DNA of 64,000 bases from Xiphophorus maculatus (lineage: Eukaryota > Chordata > Actinopteri > Cyprinodontiformes > Poeciliidae): positions 31,831,717 to 31,895,716 of the forward strand of contig NC_036443.1 in the NCBI RefSeq assembly GCF_002775205.1, given 5' to 3'. This document shows, in pieces, positions 17,324 through 57,056 of the stretch. Position 1 is the first letter of the stretch; each line of letters starts with the position of its first letter. The notes under the pieces were generated by a model. That model was not told where the DNA came from. It saw nothing but the letters and a program-made list of their open reading frames with translations, and searched no databases. A program made the position numbers and the translations under genes.

Positions 17324-18053
17324 ATCTCCTTGAGATTAAAGATCTGAGGCAGCAGCACAGTTACAGTAGTTACCTACCGGTAGAGACACTGTCTCATCAT
17401 CATCAATAAAACATAAAACCTAGATCCTATAATCAGATGAAGGATGACATGGCAGCAATGAGTGAGAGGTTTTAAGCTGGTGATGAATCTCAGCTTCCTC
17501 AGCCTGAAGCCGCTGGGAGGCAGAACGCATGTACAATATCTCATAACAGAAAACAGAAAATAATCTCACATTTACAAGATGTCTTTTCCTTCAGCAGATA
17601 AACAGATTTCATTCTAATAAAATGAAGTCCTGTCTATGTTTTATAGTGACGGTTATGTCCAGGTGTTAGCAATGTCCTGCTCCTCTATAAAGGAGCTAAA
17701 GCTGTTAGCTCGTTACTTTAGCATAGAAACGTCTCCTGGTTGTCCAACACACTTCAACTGCAACCAGTGCAACTCAACCAAAGTCAAACAAAAACATTTC
17801 ATAAGTGCTAGATTGAAATCCAACCAGAAGCTGATTTTGGCTCCAATGTACGATATGACCTGACCTTCAATCAGTTCTTGGATTTTTTTGGTCCCGTAGT
17901 CTGGATTATAATCTGCTGTTTTTGTTGTCTGCTGATTATTAAATCTGTCCAGCGACTCACAGGAAACATCAAAAAATCCTCCAATTTCAAGAGCCGCCAT
18001 GATTTCCATAGAATCAGGCTAAACTAGTTGATTTGAGACACAGATTGGTGTTA
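17324..18053. other. intergenic, nothing recognised
   Basis: No exon or repeat family is identified here. A minus-strand open frame at 17713-18009 has no known signature. It could belong to the degenerate retroelement that follows but this is not supported. Confidence 0.4.
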
Positions 18054-18430
18054 GCACAGCACACCGTAGCCCCGCCCACAGCACACCGTAACCCCGCCCA
18101 CAGTAACCCCACCCACAGCACACCGTAGCCCCGCCCACAGCACACCATAGCCCCGCCCACAGCCCGCCGTAACCCCGCCCACAGTAACCCCACCCACAGC
18201 ACACCGTAGCCCCGCCCACAGCACACCGTAGCCCCGCCCACAGCACACCATAGCCCCGCCCACAGCCCGCCGTAACCCCGCCCACAGTAACCCCACCCAC
18301 AGCACACCGTAGCCCCGCCCAATGCCCGCCGGAACCCCCCCCCACAGTAACCCCCCCACACCCCGCCGTAGCCCCGCCCACAGTCCGCCATGGCCCCACC
18401 CACATCCCGCCGTAACCCCGCCCACAGCCC
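18054..18430. repeat. GC-rich minisatellite (GCCCCGCCCACAG units)
   Basis: Tandem units of about 22 bp built on CCCCGCCCACAGCACACCGTA, with a 37-bp higher-order variant that inserts GTAACCCCACCCACAGCACA. The C-rich plus strand means a G-rich minus strand with many GGGGCGGG boxes. Copies decay toward 18330-18430. Several minus-strand open frames across it are repeat artefacts. Confidence 0.95.
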
Positions 18431-18449
18431 AAAATCATCAAAAATACTT

Positions 18450-20400
18450 ATTCTTTTAATAAATGTATTATTTTCCTTTTTCTGTAATTTAACTCTTGAT
18501 GTTTAGTAATTCTTAAAGTTTTTCTGACACCATAGAATGTAAATTTAACTTCCCTCTTAATTTTACTCTCCACACGTCATAAAATGTCATTAGAAAATAA
18601 ATAATTTCTTGATTTAAATGTTGTCCATATTTTTTTTCTTACACCAAAAAGAGGAAACATGATCCTGTTTTCAACACATTTGGCTTTTTATTCCAAGTTC
18701 CTGTTTTAATAAAAATGTGGTTTGTTTGGTCTTTTTGGCTGGATTCATTAATCTAATTATTCTGTTGTTTATTGTGGTTTTTGGTTGATATTAATTTTGC
18801 CGATGTTTTCTCAAACGTCAGTAAAATGTGGTGAAAGTCATGAAGGCGTTTCTGATTGAGGAGATTTCAGCAGATTTTCTAATTTTATCCTTTCAATATT
18901 TACATCTGTAAGTATATTTACTGCTGGAGTTTTCTTATGATTTCTAATTAACATAAATTATGTTTTATCTCAATTGGAAGCTTATCAAGCCACATTTTAA
19001 TTTTATGTTTTCAAAACTTGCTGCATCGTCCCAGAACAAAAAACACAAAATCATCTGCAAACAAAACATTTGATGAGTTTATTTTTATTGAACGTTTCAG
19101 CAACAAGGCAGTCCAAAGTGAAAACTTTGTGCTGAAACCAGCCACAGCTCAGAACATTGGACCCGCAATTTCAGCCAGACACAAAATGGAAAAGCAAATA
19201 GTTTATTGGGAATCAGGCTGTGGGCCAGGCGACCAGCAGCACTGGGCCAGGAACCTCTGAGGGCCCAGAACCAGGTTCTCAAGGTGCTGTGGAGAACAGG
19301 GGAAGGTTCCCGGGTCCTCAGGGAAGTGGTGGTGAGCAGGGCTCTCTGGGCTCGGTTCTGCAAGATGAGACTGGGCCAGAGGGTGAACACTGGCAGCAGG
19401 TTATGAGCTCAGGGGAAATCGGAGGTCAGGGGACAGAAACAGGTCAGGCAGGTGAAGACAAACCCAGGCAGGAGGTGGGAACAGGGTCGGGTCCAGAAGT
19501 CCGGCGTGGGCTCGGCGAGGCAGGGGAGTCCAATTAGGGAACGCAGGATATTTACTCACACTGAAGGCTTTCTGACCGACCTGCTGGACCGGTGGAGGCT
19601 GAGGAGGAAACAGACGGGCCAGAACCAGAACACACAGACATTTTGTCAAATCGTCATTAATATTGTGAAGCTTCTTGTTACAGTGGAGCTTTTCTCCACC
19701 CACAGTTTTTCATACCAGACTAAATATTCTTTTAATTATATTCAAAAAGGACTCAGCTGTTTAATTCACAACATTTTTTATAATATATGACATTTTGCTG
19801 TAATAGTTTATTTTTTGAAGATATCTCAAATGTTTTATCTTAACTTTATGTTATCTTTAAGTTACATGTTGATTAATTAATAACCTGATTTTTATTAAAT
19901 TTTCTATAATTTTGGTAAATATTACATATTAGTAGCACAGAGGGATGTTTCTCTTGTTGCTTAATATTAATATATTCATCATATTTTTTAATTTATAAGA
20001 GTTAAGTTATTGAACAACATCTCCAAACTATTATTATTCTGTTTTGAATCCTGGTGTTTAATAAACAAGTCAGAGATTATGTTTCTGTTTCTGTCCGTAC
20101 AGAAAAGTCTCGTCCACATTTTTGTCGTTTCATTTCTTATCATAAAGTTTATAAAGTTCTCCTCCTGAATCCCTTTTACATGCAGAAATTCATATCTATC
20201 TTCCATCTTTTTGGGGTTTTCTGGGTCTGATATGATTTTTACATTAAATGAACCTTCAAACTGCCTAAAGATCCTTTTTTTGTTTGCAAGTTTACATTTG
20301 AACTTCTGCAATGATGTTGTGCTGTAAAATGTCTTAAAGTGAAAATGCTGACGTCGGCTCCATGTTGCTCTGTCTGATGACATCATTTTAAAATATGACA
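18450..20400 (-). mobile_element. degenerate non-LTR retrotransposon, reverse transcriptase remnant
   Basis: The segment is markedly AT-rich compared with its flanks. On the minus strand near 19045-19080 it reads SSNVLFADDFVFFVLG, where FADD matches the catalytic box of LINE reverse transcriptases. The frame breaks soon afterwards with many stops. A minus-strand open frame of 138 codons at 19988-20404 is Lys/Asn/Phe-rich and could be an earlier part of the same element. A GC-richer stretch at about 19200-19560 may be a later insertion. Family and ends are not determined. Confidence 0.35.
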
Positions 20401-21839
20401 TCAAATGAAATCAGTTTGTCAGTGACGGAGCCGCCTGTCCGACCGAAGCCTCTGTACTCGAGTACTTGCTCAGGTTCTGCCGTTTGGACTGTTGCTGCGT
20501 TACCTCCCTCAGCCAGCAGGGGGCCCTGCTGGTTGGTTCATATCAATATTATTCAAACCTGTAAAAGTATTTTTGGTACAGATATACTTTTGTTCCTGGA
20601 CTTGTTGCCTGCAGGCTGCAGCTGCGTTTGGACCCACATGTCGGCCGGTTTCCTCCTGCTGGACCCTGCTGGTTCTGCCCGCTTGGTGTCATTAGATACT
20701 TCCACATATCTGTTAGAAACAACACGGAGTCGAAGGCAGAGCGTGATCTGGATCTTTATTGGAAGGAAAACAGATTCAGGCAGAGCAGCTCCTCAGCGTC
20801 TGAGCAGGAATCAAAAGCCCTTAAAGAGTTCTGGGGAAAAGTCCAACGGGTCGGAAGAGATAAAAACACGACAACAAGAACAAGATGAGTCGGTCATCAG
20901 CATAAAAAACACCACAAGTAGAAAAACGAGCCGGACCTGCGGAGAGAGAGACTGAATGATCTGAGTTCATGTGAGGCAGGAGGCCCAGCGCCACAAACTG
21001 CTGACATCTTCATCATCATCTTCATCATCAGCTCACAGATGCTTTTTCCTCATCACCTGATGATGTCATAGCCCTGGAGGTCGATGGCGCCCGGTGGAGG
21101 AAAGTCAACTCCGTTCAAACGAATCACCAAACCAAATCTAAATGCGTCCAGATTTGGTCGGATAAACTGGAGAAACTATTAGAAAATATTGTCTTTTTAT
21201 TAGTTATAAAATCAGCTCAGATTAAGGTCAAAATAAGTTTCATATGTTCAACTTGTTACTTTATAACTTGAATAAATGAATAAATAAGGACAGAAATAAA
21301 TCCACCAGCTCATTTTTACACATTAAAAAATGTCAAAAACCTTTTTAATCTGAATCTGTCCTCCTGCCTTAAGCCCAGAAATCCGATCCGATCCGACCAG
21401 AACCAGAACATATTACAGTTTAATGGACTCGGTTCTAACGTTCAGAGATTATCGGTGCAAACTCAAGAGAAATTCTGGTTTATTTACATCTAGAAAAATC
21501 AACGAGCCTCTCAGACGGTGAATCTCCATGGTAACGGGCCTAACCAGGTCGGAACCTGTGACCCTCTCCTCTCAGTGTTGATAACTTTAGTGTCAGCCAT
21601 GATTAAACCCGATCCTGGTTAGACCGTCATATCCTCAGAACCGGGTCACAGGAAGCTGAACCCGACCAGTTTATGGTTCTGATCCATTTCTTCCACAATC
21701 ACATTTTAACTTCCTCTACGTTTCTGTCCTGTAGCGCAAACCGCTCCTATTGGCCAGCACCTTTCAGGAAACCCCACCTCTATCCTCCTATTGGCCGGCA
21801 GTCTTGGCCCCGCCTCCTTCTTCTCTGATTGGTGGATCC
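20401..21839 (-). other. cacna1f 3' flank, probably partly 3' UTR
   Basis: No additional gene is supported. The first part of this stretch next to the stop codon is probably cacna1f 3' UTR. Plus-strand open frames at 20395-20955 show no family character. Confidence 0.4.
21479..21484 (-). terminator. candidate cacna1f poly(A) signal
   Basis: AATAAA on the minus strand, about 360 nt past the cacna1f stop codon. Other AATAAA copies follow further on, so usage is uncertain. Confidence 0.3.
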
Positions 21840-50216
<28,377 letters not shown>

Positions 50217-52360
50217 TTGGAATCTGATGGAGGAACCATCGGAACCAACGGAACCATCGGAACCAACGGAACCATCGGAACAGACGGAACCATCGGAACC
50301 AACGGAACCATCGGAACAGACGGAACCATCGGAACCAACGGAACAAACGGAACAAACGAAACCATCGGAACCAACGGAACAAACGGAACCAACGGAACCA
50401 TCGGAACAAACGGAACCAAAGGACCCAGCGGAACCAACGAAACCATCGAAACCAACGAAACCATCGAAACCAACGGAACAAACGGAACCAACGGAACCAA
50501 CAGAACAAACGAAACCATCGGAACCAACGGAACCATCGGAACCAACGGAACAAACGGAACAAACGGAACCATCGGAACCAACGGAACAAACGGAACCATC
50601 GGAACCAACGGAACAAACGGAACAAACGGAACCATCGGAACCAACGGAACAAACGGAACCAACGGAACCATCGGAACAAACGGAACAAACGGAACCAACG
50701 GAACCATCGGAACCATCGGAACCAAAGGAACAAACGGAACCATCGGAACCAACGGAACAAACGGAACCATCGGAACCAACGGAAACCAACGGAACCAACG
50801 GAACCATCGGAACCATCGGAACCAACGGAACCATCGGAACCAACGAAACCAACGGAACCATCGGAACCAACGGAACCAACGAAACCATCGGAACCAACGG
50901 AACCACCGGAACCATCGGAACCAACGAAACCATCGGAACCAACGGAACCAACGAAACCATCGGAACCAACGGAACCACCGGAACCAACGGAACCAACGGA
51001 ACAAACGGAACCATCGGAACCAACGAAACCATCGGAACCAACGGAACCAACGAAACCAACGGAACCAGTGGATCCACCGGAACCAACGGAACCACCGGAA
51101 CCAGCGGATCCACCGGAACCAACGGAACCAACAGAACCAACGGAACCATCGGAACCAACAGAACAAACGGAACCATCGGAACAAACGGAACCAAAGGATC
51201 CAGCGGAACCAACGAAACCATCGGAACCAACGGAACAAACGGAACCATCAGAACCAACGGAACAAACGGAACAAACGGAACCATCGGAACCAACGGAACA
51301 AACGGAACCATCAGAACCAACGGAACAAACGGAACAAACGGAACCAACGGAACCAACGGAACCATCGGAACCAACGGAACCATCGGAACCAACGGAACCA
51401 TCGGAACCAACGGAACAAACGGAACCATCGGAACCAACGGAACAAACGGAACCATCGGAACCAACGGAACCATCGGAACCAACGGAACAAACGGAACCAT
51501 CGGAACCAACGGAACAAACGGAACCATCGGAACCAACGGAACCAACGGAACCAACGGAACAAACGAAACCATCGGAACCAAAGGAACAAACGGAACCATC
51601 GGAACCAACGGAACAAACGGAACCATCGGAACCAACGGAACGAGCGGAACCAACGGAACCATCGGAACCAATGGAACAAACGGAACCATCGGAACCAACG
51701 GAACAAACGGAACCATCGGAACCAACGGAACAAACGAAACCATCGGAACCAAAGGAACAAACGGAACCATCGGAACCAACGGAACAAACGGAACCATCGG
51801 AACCAACGGAACGAGCGGAACCAACGGAACCATCGGAACCATCGGAACCAACGGAACCAACGAAACCAACGGAACCATCGGAACCAACGGAACCAACGGA
51901 ACCATCGGAACGAGCGGAACCAACGGAACCATCGGAACCAACGGAACCATCGGAACCAACGGAACTAGCGGATCCAGTGGAACCAACGGAACCAACGGAA
52001 CCACCGTAACCAACGGACCCACCGTAACCAACGGAACCAACGGAACCATCGGAACCAACGGAACCAGCGGATCCACCGGAACCAACGGAACCACCGGAAC
52101 CATCGGAACCAACGGAACCATCGGAACCATCGGAACCATCGGAACCAACGGAACCAGCGGATCCAGCGGAACCAACGGAACCATCGGAACAATCGGAACC
52201 AACGGAACCATCGGAACCAACGGAACCAGCGGATCCAGCGGAACCAACGGAACCATCGGAACCAACGGAACCATCGGAACCAACGGAACCAGTGGATCCA
52301 GCGGAACCAACGGACCCAACGGAACCAACGGAACCACCGGAACCACCAAGACAGTTGTTT
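50217..52360. repeat. 2.1-kb satellite of GGAACCAAC/GGAACCATC units
   Basis: The block consists of 9-bp words GGAACCAAC, GGAACCATC and GGAACAAAC, with rarer GGATCCAGC, GGAACCACC and GGAACGAGC. Because the period is a multiple of three and no unit contains a stop, very long open frames run on both strands. On plus these read TNGTIG and EPSEPTEP; on minus VPMVPLV, RWFRWF and GSDGSV. They are not genes. The GGATCC-type variants cluster at the two ends of the second half. A 162-bp-scale duplication is visible near 51540-51800. Confidence 0.97.
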
Positions 52361-53940
52361 TGTGAGTCCAGAACTCTCTTTTTGTCAGAACCAGAACTGG
52401 GTCCATTTGCTTCAGAATAAATCGATAGCAGAAGAAACAGGAAGTTGGTGAGGAGAAACAGGAAGTTGTTCTCAGATCAGGTATATCTCCAGTCATTGAG
52501 TTATTGAGCTCTGATCAGCAGCTGATCTGATCTAAAGAAATGGGATTTTCAGTTTTTTGTTTATTTCTTGCATCATCGCCATAAAAACTAAAACATACAC
52601 AAACATTAGAATATAAAACCTAAACTTATAATACAACTAAAATCAAACAAAACGTGCCTCGCTGTTTTCACCGGGGAACACTGAGCGTTGATTTGTTTGT
52701 ACCAAACATCTTGACAGTTCAAGTCATTCATTGGTCCAAAAACGCTGCCAGCTGTTCTAGGCCTGCCCTCATTGGCTACGGCAGCCTGGGAGGCACATAC
52801 AAAAAAAACAACATTACAAAGAGCAAATACCATTAAACAAAACAAACATAAACCAATCAAAACAGACAAACATTCATAAACAATCTGCAACATTCATAAT
52901 TTAGAAAATTCACTTTGAATAATTTACAATTTTACCTTAAATAGTCTATAAGTTGAAGTAATTTACACAATTTATTTTGAATAGTTTACTATCCGTTACA
53001 AACACAACTACACCGCGTCTCAGATGCTAGCAGCCATGCAGCAGGTTCCTACCTCAGACCTCAAAATGAAAAAGGTGAAACCCACTGTGTTTGGATCACA
53101 GCTGCTGTTGCTGTTGCTGCGGCGGTTGCTGCGGCGGTTGCTGCGGCGGTTGCTGCGGCGGTTGCTGCTTGGCTCAGTGTTCTGCTAAAACCGAGCCTCA
53201 TCTGGAGCGTCTGTGTACCTGAAAGGTGACTTTTCAAGTGGAGTTATTGCAATCTTATCTTTATTACAATAGTGGTCTTAAATTCAAGTTGCCCATTTTG
53301 ATCACACTGGTCCTGTCACACATATTCAAATGCACATGGTTATATAAATAATATCTATATAGGTTTGATTCATGTTTTCCAGCCGAGGAGTTGCAGCTTC
53401 AGAGATTCATCAGCAGTGAATCCATCTCTCCTTAAACACATTTCTCTCTTCTTCCTCACATCATGTCTTTATGAAACTTTCAAAACTAAAACAGGAGCTA
53501 TTTTACTTTAGACAGAGTGAAAGAATTACACATTAATAACAGTCTAAATAACACAGAAACAGCGTCGCTTGTGTCACATAATCTAAATTAATGTTAGGAA
53601 ACATTTAAAACTTTTTAAGATTTCCTAAATCTCAGTTAGCCTTCATAGCGGGGCTGAACCGTTAGCACTATAGCTAATGTTAGCTGGCTTTTTGCCAGTG
53701 GACATAAATACAGTTTAGTAATATTCTATTCACAAAATAAAAACGGTAATATGTACGTCTTTCTTGGGAAACGTTATCTCCTGAGATCTCACGTCAATAG
53801 TCCGTTGATATGACCAAAAATATCCAGCAGTGCTGAGGCGACAGTAGCCACACAGGCTCACCAGCTAGAAGGAAACAAACACGCCCAGCACAACGCTTTC
53901 ATTCTATTGGCCGAGAGGTTGCTAGGCAACTCTGTCAAAA
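52361..53940. other. AT-rich intergenic DNA
   Basis: No gene recognised. A short 12-bp tandem repeat is annotated at 53110-53167. The stretch before 54012 may include the 5' end or LTR of the BEL/Pao element, but no LTR border could be fixed. Confidence 0.45.
53110..53167. repeat. 12-bp tandem repeat GTTGCTGCGGCG
   Basis: Four to five copies of GTTGCTGCGGCG, preceded by CTGTTG repeats. Confidence 0.92.
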
Positions 53941-54011
53941 AGGCAGGTCCATGTTTTGTAAGCAAGCAGAGACTAAGTGTGAGCGCGAGGAGAAGTTTTG
54001 AGTTTTAAGTT

Positions 54012-55830
54012 TTGAGAACAAAATACATGAAGTCTTGCTTTCAAAATGAAAATGTGTGCTCTCGGATTATGGCAGGAAAATTCCCCCATAGCCTTCCTGT
54101 TCCTGAACCTGCCGTATTCTCACGTGACCTTTTGACATTTGTGGACTTTAAGACATCATTGGCAGCTTTAATTGATTCAGAGTCCATCTCTGCTGGGGAA
54201 TCCTGAGGACGGGTTCTCTTACAGAAACGCTGAACGCATATGAAGGTGCCTGGTCAGTTCTACAGGAGAGACGTGGAAACCCATCTGTAACTCAGAAAGA
54301 ATTTAGGGATACATTTATGTCATGGCCAAAGATTGAAAAAATGATCTGTTGTCTCTCAGAGATTTTGCAGACTTTTTTGAAAAGTTGTGAAGAGGCTATG
54401 CCTCAAGTTAAAGGACTGTCCATCTTAATTGATTGTGAAGAAAATCATAAGATGTTGAAGAAATTACCAGACTGGGTTGTACGTAAATGGAGTAGAGTTG
54501 TTGTTGAAGTGCTTGATGCGTGTGGAGAATATCCATCTTTTGAATGTTTTTCTAGATCTATACAAAAGGAAGCACGTATAGCATGTAATCCTATTGCTTC
54601 TCCATTTTTGTTAAAGTCTAAAACTTCTTCAAATGATCTTTCCAGGAAAGCCAAAGCTTTTAATACCAGTACGGAGTTCAAGAAACAAGAAACTGGTCAT
54701 GTTCTGAGATCTAAACTGCCTTGCTTGGTTTGTACAGACATATCACACAGTGTTGCTAAATGTCCCAAATTTGCAGTAAAATCAATGGAAGACAAAAGAT
54801 CATTTATATATCAGAACCATCTTTGTTTTAATGTTTAAGGAAAGGCCATTTATTGAAAGATTGTAAACGCGGCATGTTTGTGGAGAGTGTAGACGACGTC
54901 ACCCTACTTGTTTACACCGGGACAGAGTGAGATGTCAGGATGTTGGTCAGCAGTGTTCAATCCCTGCAGAAGAAACACCTCAGGTTTCTCACAGTGTTTT
55001 ATCTCATGCACTCACCCGAAACATTTCTGCCACATCAAGTATTATTCCAGTTTTTCTGTCCTCTGTGAAGGAAATCCTTACTAATGCGCCTCTCGATACT
55101 CAGAGTGACTCCTCCTTTGTTTTAGAAGTTCTTGTGAAAAACTTGACTGTTGAAACCAAACCAGTACAGCTAAAACTTAGTACCATGGTTTCTGTTGATA
55201 CACCTGTTTCTAGTCAAAATGTGTTTGACTTGCAGGTTCGGAGTTTTTTCTCTGATAATTATATACGGTTTGTGGGAAGCATACACACGTGACTTCATTC
55301 CTGTTGATACATCTTGCATACCAAGTAGAAGAACAGCTTTACAGTGGCCTCACCTGAAACATCTGGCTGGCAAAATGCCTGCTTTACAAGACTGATGTAG
55401 GTTTACTCATCGGAAGTTGTTGTTGGTGGGGAAAATGAACCTTTTGCTCAGAGGACTGCTCTTGGTTGGAGTATTATCGGGGCAGCCAATCCACATTTAG
55501 ATCGGCAAGGCAACCAAAGATTTGTACACAGTGATGGTGGAAGAAATGCTCTATTGACTTCTGATGTTTAAGAGTTTGGGATTTCAGTGAAAAGGGTCCA
55601 GAAGGAAATTGTGTTTCCCATGATGACATTCGGTTTATTCAACTCCTGGGTGAAAATATTGCACAGAAAGACGACGGCCCTTTGAAACATCCTGCCTTCC
55701 TGTTTGGAGAGGCTGGCTGCTGTGGGAACAGGAAGTTCAAGACAAACGATTCGTTCTGCAGTTATTCTAAAATCATCGGCTGTGGTGACGCTGAAGCAGC
55801 TCCTCATCCCAAAAATACAGCTTAGTTAAG
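54012..55830 (+). pseudogene. BEL/Pao LTR retrotransposon gag-pol remnant, broken
   Basis: Three successive plus-strand frames (from 54012, 54317-54838 and 54927-55292) read as one broken polyprotein. The second has a gag-like stretch and a zinc-knuckle-like CLVCTDISHSVAKCPKF. The frame break at 54838 is followed by GHLLKDCKRRHVCGECRRR in another phase. The third has the aspartic protease-like part (LDTQSDSSFVLE), where the BEL/Pao family has DTGSD/DTQSD-type motifs. After 55260 the match continues in yet another frame (RDFIPVDTS, WPHLKHLAGKMPALQD). Reverse transcriptase and integrase are not seen, and premature stops and frame changes show the copy is dead. Confidence 0.72.
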
Positions 55831-57056
55831 AGTAGTGTTTGACTGAGCAGCTAAATTTTGTGGTACCTCTTTGAATGATACTTTGACTGGTCCGGATTTG
55901 ATTGACTTTGATTGGAATCTTTGCTGTTGCTGTTATTTGTGGCATTGAAAGGATTTTCCACCAGTTTTATGTTGCATCAAAGCATCGTTGTTTCTCTGGT
56001 GGGAGCAAGGAGCTGTTACACCTCTCCTCTTCCTCCTATCATGACGTCATACAGCAGGTCGTAAGCTGACCTCTGCTGCCCCCTGCTGGGGAAACACAGC
56101 AAGAGAGTAAAAAACAGACAAAATAAAGTTCATGTGAGTTTTAACTGCAGATAACACCTAATTGGAGAGTAGTAGGAGAACGAAGCTTGGTGTTTACGGC
56201 AGCTTAACTCCAGACAGATCAGGATTATCTCAGCCAGATTATCTGCCGCATCACAGGAAGGTTTCCGGTTTCCTGGTCTGGAAAGCCGACGGTACGTAAA
56301 CTTTCCAGACCGGGAAGTTTAACTCCCAGCAGTAAACTGGTAGTTTAAATCTGGAATCTGGAGGACCTTCTAGGCTTCCGTAGTTCTTACGGTTAGCATC
56401 GGTCCACAGCAGGAAGCTGCTGAAGATGAAATGAAATAAACAGAATAAAAACCTCCGTCTGTTCTCCTGTCCATGTGTGAAGATTCACACACAAAATAAA
56501 AACTTTAAAAATATATTAAAAAACAAAATAATTATATACAGCTGAGCAGGATCATTTCAAAATGTAGCAAAAGTTCAGGAGTATTTAGTAAAAAATAAAA
56601 CAGAAATGTTATTTAACACGATGTAATGATAACATTTCCTGTTCAGCTTTTATTGGATTTATTCATTTAAAGCAGCAGAACCAACATTTATGATTCAGCT
56701 CCAGTTTTCAGACTCCAGTTCTTTATGAAAACTCTTAATATCTAAAATCATACACTATGTGACTTTAAACAATAAAGTAATATTTAGTGTGAAAATAGTT
56801 GGTTCAAAGTTGTGACTTTATTCATATCAAAGATTTGTTTAAAATGCAGCATTCTGTCTTATTAAGCAGAATTATTACATCTGATCTCTGCAGCTGCAGA
56901 CGATATTTGCTCCTTACGGCTTGCCATACCCACGTTCCTCCAGCTGATCCGGTCTCCGGTGACGTCACCCTGAGGACCCTCCTCCCCCTCCTCGTCGCGC
57001 AGCCCCGCCCCCTGGAGGCGGGGCTCCGCGTCACACGCACTATCTGTCAGTAGTAA
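55831..57056. other. intergenic, possible BEL/Pao 3' end
   Basis: The first 200 bp (TTTGTGGCATTGAAAGGATT ... GGGAGCAAGGAGCTGTTACA) resemble the 3' LTR side of BEL elements, but borders are not clear. The remainder is AT-rich and unassigned. Confidence 0.35.

Noticed and set aside
18014..18441. Minus-strand Cys/Gly/Trp-rich frames of 124-140 codons
   Set aside because: Translation of the GC-rich minisatellite; three phases are open at once.
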